This document shows, in pieces, positions 33,901 through 40,223 of a stretch of DNA of 64,000 bases. The position numbers and the translations under genes were made by a program. The notes beneath the pieces were generated by a model that saw nothing but the letters and a program-made list of their open reading frames with translations, had not been told where the DNA came from and searched no databases. Positions within the stretch are counted from its first letter, which is position 1. Each line of letters begins with the position of its first letter. Source of the stretch: UBA6624 sp964517115 [NCBI: uncultured bacterium] (GTDB lineage Bacteria; UBP7; UBA6624); assembly GCA_964517115.1 (NCBI GenBank), contig CAZFBE010000001.1:15195-79194 (forward strand), in the 5' to 3' direction.

Positions 33901-34305
33901 AGAAAGAACTATTATCCCTTCATTCCTTTCTGCAAGCCAGTTTAAATTTATTCTGGGGTTTCTATAAAAACCTTCTAAATGAGCTTTTGTGGTCAGTTTT
34001 GAAAGGTTTGAATAACCTTTTTTATTCATTGCTAATAAAGTAATATGATTTGTTTTTTTAGTATCTTTACCCCTGTCATCAAACTCAAAATCATCATATA
34101 CATAAGCTTCACATCCTATAATCGGCTTCAAGCCTATCTTTTTCGCCTCTCTAACAAAAGAAGGAACTCCGTACATGACCCCATGGTCAGTAATTGCAAT
34201 TGAATTTTGTCCACATTCTTTTGCATAAGTTAAAATTTCTTTAGGAGAACACACTCCATCTAAAACAGAATACTCAGTGTGCAGGTGAAGATGTGAAAAA
34301 GACAT
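30907..34305 (-). CDS. dnaE: DNA polymerase III alpha subunit
   Basis: Replicative polymerase, 1132 residues. The N-terminal PHP domain starts SHLHLHTEYSVLDG (3-16), with the HLH metal motif, and continues SIAITDHGVMYG. The polymerase palm motif PDIDMDFCTLGRD (about 388-400) and GRGSGAGCLVAYCLD (about 353-367) are clear. The C-terminal region has the helix-hairpin and OB-fold (CETLAAAGAFDSF, LSSCKIRKTYSG). I use the ATG at 34305; a longer frame to 34323 would abut the divergent gene and adds residues not seen in the family. Alpha-subunit lengths of 1100-1200 are normal. Confidence 0.97.
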   Translation of the reverse strand: MSFSHLHLHTEYSVLDGVCSPKEILTYAKECGQNSIAITDHGVMYGVPSFVREAKKIGLKPIIGCEAYVYDDFEFDDRGKDTKKTNHITLLAMNKKGYSNLSKLTTKAHLEGFYRNPRINLNWLAERNEGIIVLSGCIQGILSKAIVDGNLTHAKNRIDWFKEVFGDRFFLEVMNHGIEEEEIIAKQLFEYGKKQEIKVVATNDVHFLKKGDHSVQDLLLAIRSNRLIDDPDRFRAKWPNLHLATESEMLDLFKENPECVENTNLVSDMVEDFSEVFSNPNPIFPIVEIPKNYKSSSEYLEKLAEEGLQKRYKKNIKEAKERLKKELDVIKDLGYPDYFLAVRDYVKYAKDNQIPVGPGRGSGAGCLVAYCLDITTIDPLKYGLIFERFLNKGRKSLPDIDMDFCTLGRDDVIRYIREKNGTKKVSQIITFNRLKGKLAFRDIARLSAIPEPRFSLVAKALSDGEKLKDALRNNIIRDIVNRDPECEKALEKAILIENTIRNKGVHAAGLVISNQNLAGMVPLARGKNGEVVSQYEMNDLESMGLVKMDILGIRNLTFLNEAQKEINIQGHECDIYDLSDKEDDKKTFKLLTKGYTDGVFQFESSTAVGLLKKIKPKSIEDLAIINALNRPGPLNSGLADSYVKRKQGKEKPTPPHPALKEVLEETLGIMVYQEQVMRIAQELSGYSLIEADDLRKAMGKKIESLMKTQRKRFINGAKEVGKINQDEALKIFNQIEEFAQYGFPKSHSVAYSVIGFQCAYLKAHFPSFFHAAWLSSYAGNAEKVGDCVSRLISWGKDVLPPDINSSQDLFSVNSDNEILYGLASIRNVGEVSAREIVSERKRNGNFEDLQDFVSRCQKVVNTRACETLAAAGAFDSFNLDRRHLQLVIKDIYKAVERLSRHKGQGSLFGEKTLINIPTVSEDDMKNVDSLFQLEFNALESFITTSPISDRYQHFLNMGVRKLSDLKAGSKIDAIGYLSSCKIRKTYSGKRIAEGVIQDKGFRFPVVFYERSLDGIDSSHLSDGVVVIRARSRKGKDGAVSLYGEQIWPDGSNYESESGLVSRHELLESIILDLNGFLKKKYLNSLGDVLKTLKPGNVEIYLDFGTKKFKLEEKYDKNAKKILLNWKEKLEKK

Positions 34306-34323
34306 GATTAATAATACTAACAT

Positions 34324-35412
34324 ATGAAAAATAATCTAAAAATATATCTTTGCTTATTGGTAGGTTTTTTGTCTTTTCAAGAACAAAAAATAGAAAGCAC
34401 TTTTGAAATCTTAGGGCCATGGGGGCAAGGTCTTGAAATTAAAGATTTAAATTGGCTAGACAATGAAAATATAGTATTTTTAGAAGAGAGCCCCTCTCCG
34501 CCGTTTGGAGAAAAAGTTAAATTGCTCAACATAAGAAGAAATGGAATTTTTTCATCTCTAGATCCCTTAGGAAGAATCCTTAAAATAAACAATGGCAACA
34601 TACTGTGGAAACAAAAGACACTTGCGGGTCCAACAGTGTTGTGGTATGGCAAAAGCGGCAAAGAAAAAATTCTTGCAGAATCTCAAACTGATATCAAAAA
34701 AGATGAAATTTCATTGACTGAATCAGGAAAACTCTGGATAAGAGGGTGGGTTGATAATGAAACCTACTTAATTGATAATGATTTCAAGATATCGAAAAGT
34801 GCATATGACAATATTTATTATCTTGAGGAAGGAAAAATAAAAAGGACAGTTGGTAATGGTGAGATTGAAACAATCTACCAAAATGAAGACCCCCTTGCAA
34901 AAATATCAAACTTCGCTATTGACAAAAAAGCCAACATTCTCATTCTTGAAAACAAAGATGGCTTAAGTCGCCTCTCACTTGCAAAGAGCAACTCTGGAAT
35001 AGACATTATTGTTGACTGGACAAAAGAATACACGATAGGGATATATGGTGGAGAAAACCTCGGATGGAGAATGAACCCCAAAAACATGGCCTCAAGGAAA
35101 CAACAATTTTGCACCTTTTTGAATTTTGTTTTTATCGAAAAAAAATGCTTTACTCCAACAGACAGTCATTTTCTACAAGTTTACCAATGGTCTTTAAAAG
35201 AGAACCTTTGGATCAATTCATTAATCGACGTAAAAGCAAATCAAATAAACCTTGTTAAGTGGGATGTTGAAAATAACAAATTTCAAATAATCGCAAAAAT
35301 GGATAAACTTAAAAGTCTGTCAATTAGCCCTGATAATAAAAAAATTGCCGTGACATCAACAACCCATAAACAGCACTGGAATTGGGATATATTTGTTTTG
35401 AACTTAGATTAG
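34324..35412 (+). CDS. Exported protein, beta-propeller-like
   Basis: A 362-residue protein with an N-terminal signal peptide or anchor (about 6-19, IYLCLLVGFLSF). The rest is made of repeated short strands. The C-terminal part has a TolB/WD40-like cadence: LKSLSISPDNKKIAVTSTTH followed by HWNWDIFVLNLD, as in the S-P-D-G-K/N motifs of TolB beta-propellers. I do not recognise a full domain family. It is divergent from dnaE with 18 bases between and may share regulation with guaB3 downstream, but a separate promoter for guaB3 is visible. Function unknown. Confidence 0.65.
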   Translation: MKNNLKIYLCLLVGFLSFQEQKIESTFEILGPWGQGLEIKDLNWLDNENIVFLEESPSPPFGEKVKLLNIRRNGIFSSLDPLGRILKINNGNILWKQKTLAGPTVLWYGKSGKEKILAESQTDIKKDEISLTESGKLWIRGWVDNETYLIDNDFKISKSAYDNIYYLEEGKIKRTVGNGEIETIYQNEDPLAKISNFAIDKKANILILENKDGLSRLSLAKSNSGIDIIVDWTKEYTIGIYGGENLGWRMNPKNMASRKQQFCTFLNFVFIEKKCFTPTDSHFLQVYQWSLKENLWINSLIDVKANQINLVKWDVENNKFQIIAKMDKLKSLSISPDNKKIAVTSTTHKQHWNWDIFVLNLD

Positions 35413-35426
35413 TTTTAATATATAAT
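35398..35426 (+). promoter_or_regulatory. Sigma-70-type promoter for guaB3 operon
   Basis: TTGAAC (35398-35403) and a perfect TATAAT (35421-35426) are separated by 17 bases. The -35 lies within the last codons of the upstream gene. The start site would be near 35433, giving a leader of about 50 bases containing the hairpin at 35440-35467. It is the best promoter match in the window, and unlike most of the others it is not placed directly on the start codon. Confidence 0.6.
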
Positions 35427-35439
35427 CTAGAAAATCGTA

Positions 35440-35467
35440 GCATTCACCCAAATACAAGAGTGAATGC
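35440..35467 (+). promoter_or_regulatory. Hairpin in guaB3 leader
   Basis: GCATTCAC (35440-35447) and GTGAATGC (35460-35467) form a perfect 8-bp stem with a 12-base loop (CCAAATACAAGA). It lies in the predicted 5' leader of guaB3, 15 bases before the first ATG. There is no T-tract after it. It could stabilise the leader or act as a protein/RNA switch; I do not match it to a known purine riboswitch. Confidence 0.45.
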
Positions 35468-35481
35468 ATCTCTGATTTAAT

Positions 35482-36639
35482 ATGGAAAATATGGAAAAAA
35501 GCTCTTTACCAAAATTACAATCCACATACGGATTTGATGATGTTTCAATACTTCCAGGAATGAGCACCTTGGACCCCAGAGATGTTGATACTTCAGTCAA
35601 GATAGGCAATTCAAAACTTAAAATTCCAATAATTGCTAGCGCCATGGATTCTGCAGTTGATGTTGTTTTTGCGGAAAAATTATCTAGAACAGGCTCTATG
35701 GGAGTTTTAAATCTTGAAGGACTGCAAACAAAATACGAAGACCCTTCGAAGGTTTTCAAGAAGATCACTTCTTGCAATTCCAAAGAAGCTATAAAAATGA
35801 TTCAAGAAGTCTACTCTGAACCAATAAAAGAAAATCTAGTGTCCCTTAGGGTTAAAGAGCTCAAGGAGAAAGGCATTGATGCAGCAGTAAGCGTTACTCC
35901 CGCAAATGCAAAAAAAATAGGGTTTCTAGCAAGAGAAGCAGGCGCTGATTTGATTTTTATCCAAGCAACTGTAATCAGCTCTCAACACAGAGGAGAAATA
36001 TCTCTGGACATAAAGAAATTCATAGAAGAAATAGAAATTCCTGTAATCTTGGGTAACTGTGTCACTGAAAATACTGCATATGAGCTAATGAAAACAAATC
36101 CTGCAGGAATACTCGTCGGAATTGGTCCTGGTGCAGCCTGCACAACAAGAGCTGTCACAGGTGTTGGCGTTGGTCAAGTTACAGCAACAATGTCTTGCTG
36201 TATCGCTAGAAAAAGATATTTTGAAGAAACAGGTAGATATATTTCAATAATTACAGATGGAGGAATGAGGAAAGGGGGAGAGATATCAAAAGCTATTGCC
36301 TCTGGAGCGGATGCTGTAATGTTGGGAAGTTGCTTCAGCGGGCTCAAAGAAACTCCTGGAGAGGGATACCATTGGGGAATGGCAACACAAGATCCAAATC
36401 TTCCCAGAGGAACAAGGGTTTCTGTTAAAAATATGGTTGATTTGGAAAAATTATTTTTTGGACCTAGTGACAGGGATGATGGAACTTTGAATCTTGTAGG
36501 AGGTTTGAAAAACTCCATGGGCATGGTTGGAGCGATAAACATAAAAGAAATGCAAGAAGCAAGCGTAGTTCATTGCCCCTCTCTTAAAGATGAAGGCAAA
36601 CATTATCAATTTGTAGATGGTGTTGGCCAGGCCAAATGA
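35482..36639 (+). CDS. GuaB3-family IMP dehydrogenase
   Basis: TIM-barrel enzyme of the IMPDH/GMP-reductase superfamily, without CBS domains. It matches the GuaB3 subfamily rather than classical GuaB: after the catalytic loop LVGIGPGAACTTRAVTGVGV (Cys220) come ISIITDGGMRKGGEISKAIA, the GuaB3-specific GEGYHWGMATQDPNLPRGTR (about 293-312) and FFGPSDRDDGTLNLVGGLKN. Length 385 is also that of GuaB3. Cyanobacterial GuaB3 has been reported to be an IMP dehydrogenase, and the position directly before guaA supports the same role here. A second ATG at 35491 is a possible start. Confidence 0.93.
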   Translation: MENMEKSSLPKLQSTYGFDDVSILPGMSTLDPRDVDTSVKIGNSKLKIPIIASAMDSAVDVVFAEKLSRTGSMGVLNLEGLQTKYEDPSKVFKKITSCNSKEAIKMIQEVYSEPIKENLVSLRVKELKEKGIDAAVSVTPANAKKIGFLAREAGADLIFIQATVISSQHRGEISLDIKKFIEEIEIPVILGNCVTENTAYELMKTNPAGILVGIGPGAACTTRAVTGVGVGQVTATMSCCIARKRYFEETGRYISIITDGGMRKGGEISKAIASGADAVMLGSCFSGLKETPGEGYHWGMATQDPNLPRGTRVSVKNMVDLEKLFFGPSDRDDGTLNLVGGLKNSMGMVGAINIKEMQEASVVHCPSLKDEGKHYQFVDGVGQAK

Positions 36640-38198
36640 ACAATAAAGAAAAAATCCAGCCAATTGATGATTCGATTATTATTCTTGACTTTGGAGCACA
36701 ATATGCAAGGCTTATCGCAAGAAGAATAAGAGAAAAAAATATTTATTGTGAAATAAAACCATATGACACACCTGCTGAAGAAATACAAAAAATATCTCCA
36801 AAAGCAATAATTCTTTCAGGAGGCCCTGAATCCGTCCATGAAAAAGATTCTCCAAAGATAGACAAAAAGATTTGGGGGCTAAATATTCCAATGCTTGGAA
36901 TATGTTATGGAATGCAATTGATAGCTAATGAAATGGGTGGTAACGTAGAGCCTGGAAAAAAGAGCGAATATGGAAGCACTCAAATTGAAGTTTTAGAAAA
37001 AGAAAAACTGTTTGAAGGCCTTGAAAAAGAACTGATATGCTGGATGAGCCATAAAGATTTAGTAAAAAAACTACCAAAAGGATTCAAAGTGTTAGCAAGG
37101 TCAAAAAACATACCTATTGCATCTTTTGGAAATGAAGAAAAAGGCCTGTATGGAATTCAGTTTCATGCAGAAGTAACCCATACAGTATGGGGAAAGGACC
37201 TGATTGAAAACTTTGTTTCAAAGATAGCAAAATGCAATAAAACATGGACGCCAGAATCAATAAGCAAAATGGCCGTAAGAAACATCAAAAAAGAAGTTGG
37301 GTCCCATAAAGTTCTTTGCGCTCTTTCGGGAGGCGTTGACAGTGTAACAACAGCGGTACTAATCCATAAAGCTATAAAAGACAATTTAACATGTGTTTTT
37401 ATAGATCACGGACTTTTAAGGAAGGGAGAAAGGGACGAGGTAGAAAATGCTTTCAAATTCTTCAACATAGAACTTCATGTAATAGATGCTTCCGAAATGT
37501 TTTTAACAAAACTAGAAGGAGTAACAGATCCAGAGAAAAAAAGAAAAATAATTGGAGAATGCTTTATAAGAGTTTTTGAAAAATTTGCAAAAGAAAGACA
37601 AGATATCAAATATCTGGCACAAGGAACACTTTATCCAGATGTAATTGAATCTTTTGACCCAAAGGGAGGGCCAAGCTCAACTATAAAAACCCACCACAAT
37701 GTTGGCGGACTGCCAGAAAAAATGGACTTCAAATTAGTAGAACCTTTGAGGTACTTTTTCAAAGATGAAGTGAGGAAAGTTGCACTCGAAATAGACATCC
37801 CTGAAGATATGGCTTACAGGCAACCTTTCCCTGGTCCTGGACTTGCAATAAGGGTGATTGGAGAAATCACAAATGAAAAAATAAAAATCCTGCAAGAAGC
37901 TGATGAAATAGTCAGAAAAGAAATAGAAGGGACAATCCTAGATGAAGAAGTTTGGCAGTATTTTGCAGTCTTGACAGACTTGAAAACTGTAGGGGTTATG
38001 GGGGATGGAAGAACCTATGAGCACTTGTGCGCAATTAGAGCGGTAACAAGCGTTGATGGGATGACTTGTGACTTTCCTGAACTCCCCTGGAGTTTAATAA
38101 GAAGAATGTCTAACAGGATAATGAACGAAGTAAATGGGATAAATCGCTGTGTTTATGATGTCTCCACAAAACCGCCTTCAACAATTGAGTGGGAATAA
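36636..38198 (+). CDS. guaA: GMP synthase
   Basis: Glutamine-hydrolysing conversion of XMP to GMP. The class I amidotransferase domain has SGGPESVHEKDSPK (about 60-73), the nucleophile in LGICYGMQLIANEMGG (about 87-102) and the His in GIQFHAEVTHT (about 170-180). The ATP-pyrophosphatase P-loop is ALSGGVDSVTTAVLIH (about 228-243), and the C-terminal dimerisation block has QPFPGPGLAIRVIGE (about 396-410) and DGMTCDFPELPW. Length 520 is normal. It overlaps guaB3 by 4 bases, giving a two-step IMP-to-GMP unit. Confidence 0.97.
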   Translation: MNNKEKIQPIDDSIIILDFGAQYARLIARRIREKNIYCEIKPYDTPAEEIQKISPKAIILSGGPESVHEKDSPKIDKKIWGLNIPMLGICYGMQLIANEMGGNVEPGKKSEYGSTQIEVLEKEKLFEGLEKELICWMSHKDLVKKLPKGFKVLARSKNIPIASFGNEEKGLYGIQFHAEVTHTVWGKDLIENFVSKIAKCNKTWTPESISKMAVRNIKKEVGSHKVLCALSGGVDSVTTAVLIHKAIKDNLTCVFIDHGLLRKGERDEVENAFKFFNIELHVIDASEMFLTKLEGVTDPEKKRKIIGECFIRVFEKFAKERQDIKYLAQGTLYPDVIESFDPKGGPSSTIKTHHNVGGLPEKMDFKLVEPLRYFFKDEVRKVALEIDIPEDMAYRQPFPGPGLAIRVIGEITNEKIKILQEADEIVRKEIEGTILDEEVWQYFAVLTDLKTVGVMGDGRTYEHLCAIRAVTSVDGMTCDFPELPWSLIRRMSNRIMNEVNGINRCVYDVSTKPPSTIEWE

Positions 38199-38207
38199 AA
38201 ATAAAAA

Positions 38208-38402
38208 ATGATCTGCATAAAAACTAAAATACCAGAAGAAATCTGCAACATCGATGATGAACTTAAAGCAATTTACCATAGCAAAAGTTCAATATGCATT
38301 TGGATATTTGAAACCAGAAAAGACAGGAATGAATTCATGAATGAAACTGTTGGAATGATGAAAGATGATAGAGAAAAACACTATAAAGCTTTTTATGTAT
38401 AG
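38208..38402 (+). CDS. Small hypothetical protein, 64 aa
   Basis: Lies in line between guaA and the next short ORF, 9 bases after guaA. The product is soluble and has an alpha/beta pattern: MICIKTKIPEE, KSSICIWIFETRKDRNEF (about 26-43), and a basic/aromatic tail EKHYKAFYV. I recognise no family. Tight spacing with guaA and the following ORF argues that it is translated. The odd composition with three Cys (ICI, ICN, ICI) could allow metal or thiol chemistry, but nothing proves it. Confidence 0.55.
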   Translation: MICIKTKIPEEICNIDDELKAIYHSKSSICIWIFETRKDRNEFMNETVGMMKDDREKHYKAFYV

Positions 38403-38403
38403 A

Positions 38404-38508
38404 ATGACTGCTGGAGTCAAAAAACAAATCGTTGCGGCACGATATTTCCGCAAAGCCGCCATCAAACATCAAATGGGAGTAAAAGTTCTTAGAAAAAACC
38501 ATGAATAA
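38404..38508 (+). CDS. Very small basic ORF (34 aa) before hpt
   Basis: An ATG one base after the previous stop opens 34 codons ending in TAA at 38506-38508, 8 bases inside hpt (an ATGAATAA junction like those at ddl-argS and folK-nadC). The product starts MTAGVKKQIVAARYFRKAAI and is strongly basic, likely an amphipathic helix. The stretch 38431-38460 is much richer in G and C than its surroundings. Without it there would be a 98-base gap. It may be a true small protein or a leader ORF coupling hpt translation; conservation would decide. Confidence 0.4.
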   Translation: MTAGVKKQIVAARYFRKAAIKHQMGVKVLRKNHE

Positions 38509-39028
38509 GCTTGGAAAAATCCTTTTCTCAAAAGAGGAAATCGAAAACAAGGTCAAGGATATTGCAAACAAAATAGATGATGACTACCAGGGGAAAGAAA
38601 TTTCTTTTATCGTTGTCCTTAAGGGAAGTTTCATTTTTGCTTCAGATTTAATAAAAAATATAAAGACCAATTGTGAAATAGACTTTTTAGCAACTTCATC
38701 CTTTGAAGGAACAAGCTCAACTGGCCAAGTTCAAATAAAAAAAGACCTTGACATCTCGATTGAAAGCAAACATGTAATAATTATTGAAAATATAGTTGAC
38801 ACCGGACTTACATTGAATTATTTGAAAAAAATAATTCTTGCAAGAAACCCTGCCTCTGTAAAGATAGTTTCCTTGTTGGAGAGAAAAGCCAATAGGGTTA
38901 AAGGTGTTCAAATTGACTACTCCGGGTTTCAGATAAGGGATGACTACCTTGTTGGATACGGGTTAGACATTAATCAAAAATTTAGAAATTTAGAAGAAAT
39001 AAGAAATCTTGAAAAAGTGAGGAAATAA
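38501..39028 (+). CDS. hpt: Hypoxanthine (guanine) phosphoribosyltransferase
   Basis: Purine salvage: joins hypoxanthine or guanine to PRPP. Matching blocks are FIVVLKGSFIFASDLI (36-51), the PRPP-binding loop HVIIIENIVDTGLTL (91-105), KIVSLLERKANR and YLVGYGLDINQKFRNL (about 148-163). In the PRPP motif the usual Glu-Asp pair is Glu96-Asn97; the later Asp100 of DTG, which acts in catalysis, is kept. Length 175 is normal. Located after the guaB3-guaA unit, it completes a purine supply cluster. Confidence 0.92.
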   Translation: MNKLGKILFSKEEIENKVKDIANKIDDDYQGKEISFIVVLKGSFIFASDLIKNIKTNCEIDFLATSSFEGTSSTGQVQIKKDLDISIESKHVIIIENIVDTGLTLNYLKKIILARNPASVKIVSLLERKANRVKGVQIDYSGFQIRDDYLVGYGLDINQKFRNLEEIRNLEKVRK

Positions 39029-39029
39029 T

Positions 39030-40223
39030 ATGGAAAAAAAACCAACAGAAGAGAAGCCAAAGGCAGAAGAGAAAAAATCAGTAAAGCTAACCAACAGAAA
39101 GGGAGTTGTTGACCTGACTGATAGACACGGGTTCATAAGGGTCGACAGGTGGAAGCAAAGTAGTGATGATGTTTTTATTCCTCAGTTGATTAAAAATAAA
39201 TTCAAACTCAAAACTGGTGATGTTGTTGAAGCAAAAATAATCCCTCCGAGAAAAATGAGGAAAGAGAAACATGCGGCAATCTCAGATATTGTTTCTATCA
39301 ATGGCTCATCTTCACCAAGAGATTACATGAAAAAAAGAAAAGCGTTTGAAAAATTGACTCCAATATACCCAAATGAAAGAATTAGACTTGAAACGACACC
39401 CTTAAAAACAACAGCAAGAATAATTGACATCATTGCTCCAATTGGACTTGGGCAAAGGGCATTAATCGTTTCTCCGCCAAAAGCTGGGAAAACGACAATC
39501 TTGAAAGACATAGCTGACTCAATTTCGCAAAATCATCCAAAAGTAGAATTATTTGCATTGCTAATTGATGAAAGGCCTGAGGAAGTTACAGATTTTGAAA
39601 GATCTATAGAGGGAGAGGTTATATCAAGTACATTTGATGAAAGACCGGAAAATCATACCCATGTTGCTGAACTGGTTATAGAACATGCAAAAACCTTAGC
39701 GGAGCAAGGCAAAGATGTTGTCATACTTCTAGACTCTATAACTAGATTAGCCAGGGCATACAACCTGACTGTAAGCTCAAGCGGAAGAACCTTGTCCGGA
39801 GGACTTGATCCTGCAAGTTTATATAAGCCAAAAAGGTTTTTTGGATCAGCAAGAAACATAGAGAATGGAGGGTCTTTGACCATAATTGCTACAGCGCTTG
39901 TTGACACAGGATCAAAACTGGATGACATCATATATGAAGAATTTAAAGGAACAGGAAATCTGGAAGTTCATCTTGACAGAGGCCTAGCAAACAGAAGACT
40001 ATACCCAGCTGTAGATATAAATAAATCCTCAACAAGGCATGAAGAACTTCTTTACCAGGAAGAGGAATTAAGAAAAATATGGAAGTTAAGGAGAATGCTT
40101 TCCTCTTTAGATCCAGTAGAAAGCCTAGAGGTTATGCTCAATGGAATAAATAGCCATAAAACAAATGTCGAATTCTTAGAAGGAGAAGAGTTAAACAGAA
40201 ACACTGGTAATATAACTTTTTAA
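39030..40223 (+). CDS. rho: Transcription termination factor Rho
   Basis: Hexameric RNA helicase terminating transcription. The RNA-binding cold-shock-like domain is present (GVVDLTDRHGFIRVDRW, about 25-41), Walker A is SPPKAGKTTILKDIADSI (about 149-166), and the rest (LIDERPEEVTDFERSIEGEV, ILLDSITRLARAYN, GSLTIIATALVDTGSKLDD) is near-identical to the family. The helical N-terminal Rho_N domain (about 47 residues in E. coli) is missing; a Lys/Glu-rich tail of about 23 residues replaces it. Length 397. Rho matters here because the window offers almost no intrinsic terminators. Confidence 0.97.
   Translation: MEKKPTEEKPKAEEKKSVKLTNRKGVVDLTDRHGFIRVDRWKQSSDDVFIPQLIKNKFKLKTGDVVEAKIIPPRKMRKEKHAAISDIVSINGSSSPRDYMKKRKAFEKLTPIYPNERIRLETTPLKTTARIIDIIAPIGLGQRALIVSPPKAGKTTILKDIADSISQNHPKVELFALLIDERPEEVTDFERSIEGEVISSTFDERPENHTHVAELVIEHAKTLAEQGKDVVILLDSITRLARAYNLTVSSSGRTLSGGLDPASLYKPKRFFGSARNIENGGSLTIIATALVDTGSKLDDIIYEEFKGTGNLEVHLDRGLANRRLYPAVDINKSSTRHEELLYQEEELRKIWKLRRMLSSLDPVESLEVMLNGINSHKTNVEFLEGEELNRNTGNITF

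Noticed and set aside
35440-35467. Intrinsic terminator for the exported propeller-like protein
   Set aside because: The stem is perfect but not followed by a T-run, and it lies downstream of a good promoter in the guaB3 leader.
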